DNA from: an uncultured Lachnospira sp.
Lineage (GTDB): Bacteria > Bacillota > Clostridia > Lachnospirales > Lachnospiraceae
Assembly: GCA_910587485.1 (NCBI GenBank)
Contig: CAJUKN010000029.1
Span: 1-19,360, forward strand
Direction: 5' to 3'
DNA: 19,360 nucleotides
A program made the translations under genes and the position numbers. Shown piece after piece: positions 7,639-14,759 of the stretch (the first letter of the stretch is position 1; every line of letters begins with the position of its first letter). The notes under the pieces are model-generated. The model was not told where the DNA came from. It made no database searches and worked only from the letters and a program-made list of their open reading frames with translations.

Positions 7639-9081
7639 CTACGCCTCCATTCTTGCCTGCTCATATGTGTAAGCTGCCTGAATTAATGTTTTCTCACTAA
7701 AACTATTGCCTATCATCTGAACGCCTATCGGAAGCCCTTTGGAATCATTCCCACAAGGAATACTAATTCCCGGAAGACCAGCAAGATTTACACTAATTGT
7801 ATAAATATCGCCAAGATACATCTTAATAGGGTCAGATAATGAAGCGCCAAGTTTTGGTGCTGTTGTTGGTGCAACAGGTCCTAAAATTACATCATATTTA
7901 GCAAATGCCTCATCAAACGCCTTTTTAATCATAGCCTTAACCCTTAAAGCCTTCAAATAATAAGCATCGTAATATCCTGAACTTAAGACAAATGAACCTA
8001 ACATAATTCGACGTTTTACCTCTGCTCCAAACCCTTCTGAACGTGTTTTTTTATACATATTGTGCAGTCCTTCATAGTCTTTAGCACGATATCCATATTT
8101 CACACCATCAAAACGCTCAAGATTGGAGCTTGCCTCTGCTGCTGCTATTGTATAATATGCAGGAATAGCATATTCTACAAGACTTAAATCAAACTCTTCA
8201 ACGACAGCTCCTTTTTCTTTTAAAACCTCTGCCGCCTTTAAAACAGCGTCTTTCACTTCCAAATCAAGACCTTCTCCAAAATAATCTTTTGGAATGCCTA
8301 TTTTCATTCCTTTTACATCATTGACAAGTGCTGATGTAAAATTCGTATCTTCTCTCTTAATTGATGTAGAATCTTTAGGGTCATGTGCCGCAATCACTTC
8401 CATTATTGTTGCACAGTCAGTTACATCTTTCGTCAAAGGTCCTATCTGGTCTAGCGATGAACCATATGCAATTAAACCATATCGACTAACGGTACCATAT
8501 GTTGGCTTCATACCAACAACACCACAGTACGATGCTGGCTGTCTTATAGAACCGCCCGTATCTGAACCCAATGCACAAAATGCCTCATTTGCTGCAACTG
8601 CTGCCGCTGAACCACCAGAAGAGCCACCCGGCACATGCTGTGGATTGCGCGGATTTTTTGTTACGCCAAATGCTGATGTTTCCGTTGTAGACCCCATTGC
8701 AAACTCATCCATATTCGTCTTGCCTATTATCACGGCACCTGCTTCTTTAAGGCGTATAACTGCTTCACTTGAAAACTGTGGAACAAAATTTTCTAATATT
8801 TTTGATGAACATGTAGTAAGAACACCCTCTGTACACATATTATCCTTAATTGCAACAGGAACACCTGCCAATAGCCCCTTTAACGTCCCATCCTCAATCT
8901 TTTTTTGCGTTTCTTTTGCTTCATTTAGGGCAGCTTCTTTATCAAATGTCACATAACAGTTATACTCTGATTCGGTACGTTCAATTTGTGCTATAACGGC
9001 TTCCATTGCTTCTACTGCTGTTGTTTTTCCCTCTTTAATGGCTTTTGCAAGCTCGACAGCAGTCATATCTAATAATTCCAT
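7639..9081 (-). CDS. gatA: aspartyl/glutamyl-tRNA amidotransferase subunit A
   Basis: GatA is the glutaminase of GatCAB, an amidase-signature enzyme that releases ammonia from glutamine and channels it to GatB. The product is 480 residues, full length. The Ser-cisSer-Lys triad is complete: Lys79 in VPVAIKDNM, Ser154 in GGSSGGSAAA and Ser178 in DTGGSIRQPAS, the same numbers as in well-studied GatA proteins. The start at 9081 has GGAAGAAAGG upstream. It lies 20 bp after gatC and one base before gatB. With AspRS in the same operon, the expected main job is Asn-tRNA-Asn synthesis, though Gln-tRNA-Gln synthesis is also possible. Confidence 0.98.
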   Translation of the reverse strand: MELLDMTAVELAKAIKEGKTTAVEAMEAVIAQIERTESEYNCYVTFDKEAALNEAKETQKKIEDGTLKGLLAGVPVAIKDNMCTEGVLTTCSSKILENFVPQFSSEAVIRLKEAGAVIIGKTNMDEFAMGSTTETSAFGVTKNPRNPQHVPGGSSGGSAAAVAANEAFCALGSDTGGSIRQPASYCGVVGMKPTYGTVSRYGLIAYGSSLDQIGPLTKDVTDCATIMEVIAAHDPKDSTSIKREDTNFTSALVNDVKGMKIGIPKDYFGEGLDLEVKDAVLKAAEVLKEKGAVVEEFDLSLVEYAIPAYYTIAAAEASSNLERFDGVKYGYRAKDYEGLHNMYKKTRSEGFGAEVKRRIMLGSFVLSSGYYDAYYLKALRVKAMIKKAFDEAFAKYDVILGPVAPTTAPKLGASLSDPIKMYLGDIYTISVNLAGLPGISIPCGNDSKGLPIGVQMIGNSFSEKTLIQAAYTYEQARMEA

Positions 9082-9101
9082 AGCATTTTTCCTTTCTTCC
9101 T

Positions 9102-9395
9102 TTAATCTACTGTCTTAGGAACAATAAATGCGTCATCATTCCTCTCTGGTGCATTTGCAAGAGTTCTCTCGCTCCCATCTTTATTTGTAACAATATCTTC
9201 ACGCATAACATTCTCAACAGAAAATACATGAGACATTGGTTCAATTCCTGTTGTATCCAGTTCACCAAGTTTATCAATATAGTCCAACATACTCGCCATA
9301 TCCTTTTTTGCCTGCTCTTTTTCATCGCTTGTAAGCTCCAATTTGGCAAGTATACCTACATAATTAATTGTAGCATCATCTATAATATTAGCCAT
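9102..9395 (-). CDS. gatC: aspartyl/glutamyl-tRNA amidotransferase subunit C
   Basis: GatC is the small subunit that wraps around GatA and GatB and stabilises the complex. The product is 97 residues with the family pattern: DDATINYVGILAKLELTSDE, then MLDYIDKLGELDTTGIEPM, and NAPERNDDAFIVPKTV at the end. The start at 9395 has AAAGGAG six bases upstream. The 154 bp upstream (9396-9549), separating it from the doc toxin gene, are AT-rich. I see no clear terminator or strong promoter there, so gatCAB probably depends on read-through from the aspS T-box promoter and/or the cassette promoter. Confidence 0.96.
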   Translation of the reverse strand: MANIIDDATINYVGILAKLELTSDEKEQAKKDMASMLDYIDKLGELDTTGIEPMSHVFSVENVMREDIVTNKDGSERTLANAPERNDDAFIVPKTVD

Positions 9396-9549
9396 AAATG
9401 CTCCTTTCTTTTAATTTTATTATTCTTTGTCTTTTTCAAATTTGAATTTTACTTAAATTTACAATTAAAAAATATCCTTTTTGAACAGTATTCTCATTAA
9501 CTGCCTTACAAACTGAAATTAGTATATTTCGCTCTCAAATGCCAAAGAC

Positions 9550-9927
9550 TTATTGTTGATGTTCAATAATCCATTGCAAGATTTCCTTTTCACCAATATT
9601 ACCAGATGCCAGTGCAAGAATTACATCACTTAACTCCTTTTGACTGTAATACAATTCATATCCATTTAATGCAAGAAAAACCAACATAACATGCGTACCA
9701 AGTCTTTTGTTTCCATCTAGCATTGCATGATTTTTTACCAATCCAAAACAAAGCCGTGCTGCCTTTGCCTGAATGCTTGGATAAAGCTCTTTTCCGCCAA
9801 ATGACTGAAACGGATTATTTAATGCCAAATCCAACATTCCTTCATCACGAATACCGTCACTTCCTCCAGTGGCTTTTATTAAACTTGCATGAAGTTTTAG
9901 CACCTGCTCTTTGCTTAAAATAATCAT
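9550..9927 (-). CDS. doc: Doc-type Fic-family toxin
   Basis: This 125-residue protein is the size of Doc. The Fic/Doc active motif is present as HAMLDGNKR (His67 to Arg75), close to the canonical HxFx(D/N)(A/G)NKR, with Met where Phe is usual. Upstream blocks (GGSDGIRDEGMLDLAL, YPSIQAKAARLCFGLVKNH) fit Doc proteins. Doc is known to phosphorylate EF-Tu and stall translation, leading to growth arrest. The ATG overlaps the phd stop codon as ATGA (9927-9924), so toxin synthesis is coupled to antitoxin synthesis. The module sits inside the aspS-gatCAB operon. All key residues are present, so the toxin should be active. Confidence 0.93.
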   Translation of the reverse strand: MIILSKEQVLKLHASLIKATGGSDGIRDEGMLDLALNNPFQSFGGKELYPSIQAKAARLCFGLVKNHAMLDGNKRLGTHVMLVFLALNGYELYYSQKELSDVILALASGNIGEKEILQWIIEHQQ

Positions 9928-10166
9928 TTTGCAAGAACCTCATATGCTTCTGTATTCTGTTTTATTAACTGTTCAGATATTGCAAATACATCTTCATTAC
10001 TGGCAACTTTTTCTTTTTCTGCTTTGCTGAAATCAATGACCAAATATCTGGGTATATTATTTTTCAGAATAACCGCTGTTCCATGTTCATCAACTATTTT
10101 GGCTACTTTTGAAAAATTTTGATTTGCCTCTGTAATTGAAATCATTGTGTTTGTATCTATTGTCAT
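9924..10166 (-). CDS. phd: Phd/YefM-type antitoxin
   Basis: This 80-residue protein has a Phd/YefM N-terminal DNA-binding fold (MISITEANQNFSKVAKIVDEHG, about 8-29, then AVILKNNIPRYLVIDF) and a charged, probably flexible C-terminus that would bind and neutralise Doc. Phd proteins also repress their own promoter, with Doc as co-repressor at suitable ratios. The gene precedes doc and overlaps it by four bases. The RBS is weak (GGGGTG about ten bases upstream). It starts 38 bp after the HNH nuclease stop, and no separate promoter is obvious in that gap, so the HNH gene, phd and doc are probably co-transcribed. Confidence 0.9.
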   Translation of the reverse strand: MTIDTNTMISITEANQNFSKVAKIVDEHGTAVILKNNIPRYLVIDFSKAEKEKVASNEDVFAISEQLIKQNTEAYEVLAK

Positions 10167-10204
10167 TTTATATGCACCCCACTTCCACCTATATTATATG
10201 CAAA

Positions 10205-11353
10205 CTAGAATTTTAATTTATTTTTAAAAACATTTTCTCGGTGAAATTTCAAATACTTTTTATTATCTTCAGTCAATTCTATATGCTTTCTACTATCAAT
10301 GTTAAGAAGCTCCTTATCGTTTTCTGGTAACTCGTCAAAAATTATAATCTTACCGTTATCATCAAAAGTGATATAACCTTTATCAAATAATTTATCATGG
10401 TTAGGACACATCAAAAAACCATTGTCAACATCTAATTTTTCTTTTGGTTCACTTTCTGCCCAAGGTTTGATATGACTCGCTATCAGTAATGCAGGGGCTT
10501 TCACGTCGCACAGACAACATCTGTTATATCTCTTTAACAAATCATTCCTAAAAATTCCTTGATTAACCCTGACCTTTACAATTGCTTTTTGTGAATCACC
10601 ATCTAAATTTAAAGAAGCAATTTCTTCTTCTATTTTTTTCGCTTCTTCTATTTTTTTCTCTTTTTCAATTACTTCGTTATTACATAGTTCCTCTTTGTCT
10701 ATGTTGATATTTTTTTCTTTCAACCATCTGCAAAAATCAAGTAATATCTGATTAGACCAATCTGCTAATTCAGGCATAGACTTTTTCCATTTAACCAAGG
10801 TTAAATTTTTTTCTACCATTGTTGCTTTTTTCTCAAAAGAAATATTCATTCTGTTTAAGCAGTCATCTATTGTACCCTCGGTACAAACAGGAACAAATCT
10901 ATCATCAAAATATACCGCCATAAGCATACTCTTTACTCTGCTGTCTATTTTATACTTCTTAAAATTATTATAATTTTCTTGCTTGATATCTTCCAAAAAA
11001 TTTACTATTTCATTTTTGAGAAAATTAAAAGCCTCTGAATTTGAACCAAATTTTGGGTAGCTTGATAATAAATGTATCTGTGAACCCGTATCTTTTTTGG
11101 TATATACCTTAAAAATAGCTGGTCTAGCATTTCCCATACTTGCAACATCATACAGTTCATAACGTAGCCAATGACTAAATGAGTTATCATTTCCTATTAC
11201 ATATTGTTCTATTGTCAAATTTGGAATAGATTCAATAGGATATATAGATAAAAATTTTTTTCTTTGTTCGATACCGTGAGATTCTGTTTCCTTTCCCTTT
11301 TCCATCCCCTTCTTATCTGCTTCATATAACTTTACTGCTTCACATAACTTCAT
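10205..11353 (-). CDS. HNH endonuclease with McrB-associated-type N-terminal region
   Basis: The product is 382 residues. The start MKLCEAVKLYEADKKG at 11353 has GGAGGT seven bases upstream; the longer open frame to 11419 overlaps the promoter. The C-terminal HNH domain (about 270-345) shows CCLC, then ASHIKPW (His294), then DNGFLMCPNHDKLFDKG, a complete ββα-metal nuclease signature with zinc ligands. A Lys/Glu-rich helix (about 225-255) links it to an N-terminal domain. There FLSIYPIESIPNLTIEQYV and DNSFSHWLRYEL resemble, from memory, a segment found near the start of McrB-type restriction proteins. This suggests a type IV-like or abortive defence nuclease without an obvious AAA+ partner. 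It is followed by phd-doc and lies between aspS and gatC. The target DNA or trigger is unknown. Confidence 0.8.
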   Translation of the reverse strand: MKLCEAVKLYEADKKGMEKGKETESHGIEQRKKFLSIYPIESIPNLTIEQYVIGNDNSFSHWLRYELYDVASMGNARPAIFKVYTKKDTGSQIHLLSSYPKFGSNSEAFNFLKNEIVNFLEDIKQENYNNFKKYKIDSRVKSMLMAVYFDDRFVPVCTEGTIDDCLNRMNISFEKKATMVEKNLTLVKWKKSMPELADWSNQILLDFCRWLKEKNINIDKEELCNNEVIEKEKKIEEAKKIEEEIASLNLDGDSQKAIVKVRVNQGIFRNDLLKRYNRCCLCDVKAPALLIASHIKPWAESEPKEKLDVDNGFLMCPNHDKLFDKGYITFDDNGKIIIFDELPENDKELLNIDSRKHIELTEDNKKYLKFHRENVFKNKLKF

Positions 11354-11389
11354 CAAATCTACCTCCATAAATCCTGATTTGTTAGCACA

Positions 11390-11419
11390 ATTATAACCTA
11401 TTTCTTGATGGACACGCAA
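11390..11419 (-). promoter_or_regulatory. candidate promoter of the HNH-phd-doc cassette
   Basis: In the 95-bp gap after aspS the minus strand has TTGCGT (11419-11414), an 18-bp spacer and a consensus TATAAT (11395-11390). The predicted start near 11383 gives a 30-nt leader with GGAGGT before the HNH start codon. No hairpin terminator separates this region from aspS, so T-box-controlled read-through would also enter the cassette. Confidence 0.55.
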
Positions 11420-11448
11420 TTTTGAAAAGGAAGTTAAAAATTTTTTAT

Positions 11449-12978
11449 TTAATCTCGAACCTTTATATGAACTTCTCGAAGCTGTTGTTCAGTCACTTCA
11501 TTAGGCGCGCCGCACATTAAATCCTGAGCCGTTCCACTCATAGGAAATGCGATAACTTCACGAATATTCTCCTCATTTCTAAGAAGCATAATCATTCGGT
11601 CAATACCCGGTGCCATACCTGCATGTGGTGGTGCGCCAAACTGAAATGCGTGATAAAGCGCACCAAATTTATCCTTTAATACTTCTTCATCATATCCTGC
11701 AATTTCAAATGCTTTAATCATAATCTGCATATCGTGATTTCGCACAGCTCCTGATGATAATTCTATACCATTGCACACAATATCATATTGATAAGCAAGT
11801 ATATCCAATGGATTTTTTGTATTTAATGCTTCCAATCCACCTTGTGGCATTGAAAAAGGATTGTGTGTAAAACCAATCTGTTTTGTCTCCGCATCTTTTT
11901 CAAACATTGGAAAATCATTTACATAACAAAAACGATACGCTTTTTCCTCTATTAAACCAAGCTTTTGCCCCAATTCTGTACGAATCATACCAGCATAGTA
12001 AGCCGCTCTATCTTCCTTATCTGCCATAAAGAAAATCGTGTCGCCAACCTCAAGACCTGCCAATGTCTTAAATTCTTCTTTGCAATCTTCTGGAATAAAT
12101 TTATCAATTGGTCCCTTATAAGAGCCGTCTTCAAGCACTTCCAAATAACCAAGTCCACCCATGCCAATACCTGTGGCAAATTTCAGCAGTTTTTCATGGA
12201 AACCTTTTGACATATTGGCATGAACCTTAACAGCTCGTACTGTTTTTCCAATAAACGGCTTAAATGTACATTTCTGGAAAAATTCTGTCACATCAATAAT
12301 TCTAAGCGGATTGCGAAGGTCTGGCTTATCTGTGCCAAACTCTAACATAGCCTGCTTATAGCTTATCACTGGATAAGGTGCTTTTGTCACCGTGTAGCCT
12401 TCTGGGGCAAACTGTTCAAAAGTTTCTGTAAGAACTTCCTCTCCCACTCGAAATACATCTTCTTGTGTGGCAAAACTCATCTCAAAATCAAGCTGATAAA
12501 ATTCTCCCGGTGAACGGTCTGCTCTTGCATCCTCATCTCGAAAACAAGGCGCAATCTGAAAATATTTGTCAAAACCAGAAACCATAAGAAGCTGCTTATA
12601 TTGCTGTGGTGCTTGTGGCAGCGCATAAAATTTACCTTTATATTTTCTTGAAGGAACAATATAATCTCTTGCTCCTTCTGGTGACGATGCACAAAGAATT
12701 GGTGTCTGAATTTCCATAAAGCCTAAATCTGTCATTTTTTGACGTAAAAATGCTATCACTTTTGAACGAAATATAATATTATCTTTCACTTTTTGATTTC
12801 TTAAATCCAGATAACGATATTTAAGACGTACATCTTCTCGAATTTCTTTTGATGTCATCACCTCAAATGGAAGTGTTGTATATACCTGTCCAAGCACTGT
12901 AATCTCTTTTGCATCAAGCTCAATGGTACCAGATTGTATTTTAGGATTATAGGTTTCCTCATCTCTTTTTTCTATCAT
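11449..12978 (-). CDS. aspS: aspartyl-tRNA synthetase, main body (out of frame with its N-terminus)
   Basis: This open frame (509 codons from the internal ATG at 12978) carries all but the first part of a class II AspRS. It has the rest of the anticodon-binding OB fold and the hinge (IREDVRLKYRYLDLR), then the motif 1 region and SPEGARDYIVPSR. Motif 2 reads FRDEDARADRSPGEF. The bacterial insertion domain and motif 3 (GAPPHAGMAPGIDRM) follow. The N-terminal 69-codon frame overlaps it by ATGA (12978-12975). Its frame stays open upstream of that ATG to the A run at 13008, where a -1 shift fuses it to the N-terminal frame as a protein of about 578 residues, close to the usual length. The ATG at 12978 lacks a properly spaced RBS. 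AspRS is normally essential, so either a frameshift is used, two chains assemble, or the sequence lacks one A. Confidence 0.93.
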   Translation of the reverse strand: MIEKRDEETYNPKIQSGTIELDAKEITVLGQVYTTLPFEVMTSKEIREDVRLKYRYLDLRNQKVKDNIIFRSKVIAFLRQKMTDLGFMEIQTPILCASSPEGARDYIVPSRKYKGKFYALPQAPQQYKQLLMVSGFDKYFQIAPCFRDEDARADRSPGEFYQLDFEMSFATQEDVFRVGEEVLTETFEQFAPEGYTVTKAPYPVISYKQAMLEFGTDKPDLRNPLRIIDVTEFFQKCTFKPFIGKTVRAVKVHANMSKGFHEKLLKFATGIGMGGLGYLEVLEDGSYKGPIDKFIPEDCKEEFKTLAGLEVGDTIFFMADKEDRAAYYAGMIRTELGQKLGLIEEKAYRFCYVNDFPMFEKDAETKQIGFTHNPFSMPQGGLEALNTKNPLDILAYQYDIVCNGIELSSGAVRNHDMQIMIKAFEIAGYDEEVLKDKFGALYHAFQFGAPPHAGMAPGIDRMIMLLRNEENIREVIAFPMSGTAQDLMCGAPNEVTEQQLREVHIKVRD

Positions 12979-13184
12979 TCCCTCAATGCTAATACATTCC
13001 TCTTTTTTATTCCCTTAAGAAGTTCTGCATTTCTAATAACAACCTGTAACACGCCATACATATCTCTTAAATCAATAAAAGATACACCGCCATGGTCACG
13101 GATATTTTCTACCCAACCTGCAACCTTTAATGTGCTGTCAATATCAGCTTCACTTATCTTATCTAATGTCTTATCTCTGTACAT
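12975..13184 (-). CDS. aspS: aspartyl-tRNA synthetase, N-terminal fragment
   Basis: This 69-codon frame starts MYRDKTLDKISEAD with AAGGAGGG upstream and encodes the first half of the anticodon-binding OB fold (GWVENIRDHGGVSFIDLRD). His31 is the residue that, in studied bacterial AspRS enzymes, goes with a non-discriminating enzyme charging both tRNA-Asp and tRNA-Asn; E. coli has Leu there. After Lys61 the encoded RNVLALRE no longer resembles AspRS. A -1 shift on the A-AAA-AAG at 13008-13002 instead gives KKEECISIEGMIEKRD, which fits the family and joins the main body. The fragment alone could not charge tRNA. Confidence 0.88.
   Translation of the reverse strand: MYRDKTLDKISEADIDSTLKVAGWVENIRDHGGVSFIDLRDMYGVLQVVIRNAELLKGIKKRNVLALRE
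13002..13008 (-). promoter_or_regulatory. A-AAA-AAG slippery heptamer at the aspS frame break
   Basis: On the minus strand the N-terminal aspS frame reads ATA AAA AAG AGG here, so A-AAA-AAG is in the correct register for -1 slippage. It is the same heptamer used in E. coli dnaX. Slippage gives AAA AAA GAG GAA TGT and continues into the main aspS frame. AAGGGA two bases upstream is Shine-Dalgarno-like but closer than in dnaX. Only a weak 4-bp hairpin (AATG/CATT) follows. A missing A in a 7-A run would look the same. Confidence 0.5.
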
Positions 13185-13225
13185 AAGCCCTCCTTCTTAT
13201 TCCATAAATGCTTACTTTTTTATTT

Positions 13226-13234
13226 ATTATATCA
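13226..13234 (-). promoter_or_regulatory. candidate extended -10 promoter between T-box and aspS
   Basis: The minus strand reads TGATATAAT (13234-13226), a perfect extended -10 (TGnTATAAT). The -35 region is poor (GTTTAA). It would start transcripts near 13219, 35 nt before aspS and downstream of the T-box terminator, giving tRNA-independent expression. Confidence 0.35.
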
Positions 13235-13351
13235 AGTATAAACACTGCTTAAACCTATACTTACGCTAAAATATTTCTTACCTTACTTGCCGCATGATAT
13301 GTAGACACATATTATAACAGCAACTAATTTCCTTATACACTTCCATGCATC

Positions 13352-13385
13352 AAAAAACCGAAGCACATCAAAAGATGTACTTCGG
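13352..13385 (-). terminator. T-box regulated intrinsic terminator
   Basis: On the minus strand CCGAAGTACATC (13385-13374) pairs with GATGTGCTTCGG (13369-13358) over a 4-nt TTTT loop, 12 bp with one G-U, followed by TTTTTT (13357-13352). It is the default OFF structure, broken when the T-box pairs with uncharged tRNA. Confidence 0.9.
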
Positions 13386-13649
13386 GGCGAATTGATTGTT
13401 CAATCTTATTCGCGGTACCACCCGCAATTAAATAAAAGAAGTTTCTTTTATTTATCTCTAAACCATTTAACGCATGTATACGTAATAGCCTAATAAAGCA
13501 ATGAACTATTCCAACAAACTTTTTCGACTATTCTGCTCCAGAGTGTTCCACTTGATAATTCCCTGTGTGCGCTCTCAGTCGGTGACGCCTCCTTCCTGTC
13601 AGGTTCCATAAAAAGCAGTCTCTTTCATAGCATTTCAATATCTAATTTG
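13352..13649 (-). promoter_or_regulatory. T-box leader controlling aspS-gatCAB
   Basis: The leader reads from about 13649 to the terminator at 13352 on the minus strand. The T-box itself, GCGGGTGGTACCGCG, lies at 13425-13411, just before the terminator, and pairs with the acceptor end of uncharged tRNA to form the antiterminator. The distal part contains the usual Stem I blocks CTGAGAGC and GGAACACTCTGGAGCAG. By analogy with other leaders (GAA-specifier before CTnnGGAG), the specifier is in GGAACA at 13549-13544. This offers AAC (Asn, 13547-13545) and the overlapping GAA (Glu, 13548-13546). No GAC (Asp) codon occurs at this position. Uncharged tRNA-Asn and possibly tRNA-Glu would therefore switch on the operon. 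I did not fold the RNA. Confidence 0.9.
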
Positions 13650-13655
13650 AAATTG

Positions 13656-13684
13656 ATACTAACATATATTGCCTATAATTTCAA
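13656..13684 (-). promoter_or_regulatory. promoter of the aspS-gatCAB operon
   Basis: TTGAAA (13684-13679) and TAGTAT (13661-13656) on the minus strand are separated by exactly 17 bp, a good vegetative promoter. Transcription would start near 13649, at the beginning of the T-box leader. The DNA from 13685 to 13850 is AT-rich with no gene seen, and I see no clear terminator for folD there. Confidence 0.7.
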
Positions 13685-13850
13685 GTATTATTATTTAAAT
13701 TATATTTTTAACATTTAACATATAATATTAATTCATTCAATCACACCATTTACAAAGTCATCTACATTATTTTTTTACTATTTTATAACCAACTCTGTTT
13801 ATAAATAGGTGTTCTGATTATATTTGTTGATTTGCAAAAATATATCCTTA

Positions 13851-14687
13851 TTATCTGGACATCGCTGCTTTCATTAAATGTTTTGCAAGAACGGATGTTG
13901 TCACAGAACCAACACCTCCGGGAACAGGACTTGCCATACCTGCAATCGTTGTAATGCCGTCAAAATCCACATCGCCACACAAATTGCCTTCATTATCAAC
14001 ATTGATGCCAACATCAATTACGATTGCATCCTTTGCAACATATTCTGATTTTATCATTTTTGCAGAACCTGCTGCTGCAATAAGTATCTCTGCCCTTTTA
14101 CATTCAGCGGCTAAATCGTTTGTCTTCGTATGACACACTGTCACCGTTGCATTTTTTTTCATCAGTAACATAGTTACAGGCTTTCCTATAACAAGACTTC
14201 GCCCCACTACTGTAACGCGCTTGCCCTTTAAATCAATCCCTGCATAATCCAGCATTTCAATAACAGCCTCCGCCGTACATGGAGCATATCCTGTATCATC
14301 TCCTGCAAATACTTTTGCAAGATTTATTGGAGAAATACCATCTAAATCTTTTCTTGGATTGATTCTATTTTCTATTGATTTTTCATCCAGATGCTTTGGC
14401 AATGGACGAAGCAAAAGAATACCATCAATATCATCATTATTATTAATAGTATCAAATTCTTTTTGAAAAGTGTCATTATCAATATCTGCATCAAATACAA
14501 AAGAAGAACAACGAAAACCTATTTTTTCCATCTTCTTTTTTGCCCCTCTCTCATAAGAACAATCGTCTGGTTTTTCACCAACTCGAATAATTGCAAGATG
14601 AGGAAGCTCCCCTTTTAAATTTTTTTGTTCTTCTATCAATTTTTCATTGATTGCATTTGCTACTGGTAACCCTTTTAAAATTTCCAT
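13851..14687 (-). CDS. folD: FolD-type methylene-THF dehydrogenase, probably lacking cyclohydrolase activity
   Basis: The product is 278 residues. The start MEILKGLPVANAI at 14687 has GGAGG six bases upstream and is preferred over 14705. The NADP-binding part (KRVTVVGRSLVIGKPVTMLL), PCTAEAV and ASPVPGGVGSVT identify FolD. The active site differs from E. coli FolD. The conserved Tyr (Tyr45) is kept, but the lysine four residues on (E. coli Lys54) is Ala49 in CSYERGAKKK. The Gln of GILVQLPLP (E. coli Gln98) is Leu93 in GILLLRPLP. The KDxDG aspartates (114, 116) remain. Lys54 is required for cyclohydrolase in E. coli FolD, so this enzyme is probably only a dehydrogenase. The fchA cyclohydrolase gene lies 72 bp upstream on the same strand, which fits a split of the two steps. 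Confidence 0.93.
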   Translation of the reverse strand: MEILKGLPVANAINEKLIEEQKNLKGELPHLAIIRVGEKPDDCSYERGAKKKMEKIGFRCSSFVFDADIDNDTFQKEFDTINNNDDIDGILLLRPLPKHLDEKSIENRINPRKDLDGISPINLAKVFAGDDTGYAPCTAEAVIEMLDYAGIDLKGKRVTVVGRSLVIGKPVTMLLMKKNATVTVCHTKTNDLAAECKRAEILIAAAGSAKMIKSEYVAKDAIVIDVGINVDNEGNLCGDVDFDGITTIAGMASPVPGGVGSVTTSVLAKHLMKAAMSR

Positions 14688-14759
14688 TGTACTCCTCCAT
14701 ATCAAAGCTATTTTATTACGATTATTTAAGGCTCTGACTTAAATAATTTTTTCTGTATT

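Noticed and set aside
8294..8956. 220-codon plus-strand open frame
   Set aside because: It is antisense to the conserved gatA coding sequence, has no RBS and no family resemblance.
11354..11419. Longer N-terminus for the HNH protein from the ATG at 11419
   Set aside because: It would translate through the promoter and RBS, and a GGAGGT-led ATG exists at 11353.
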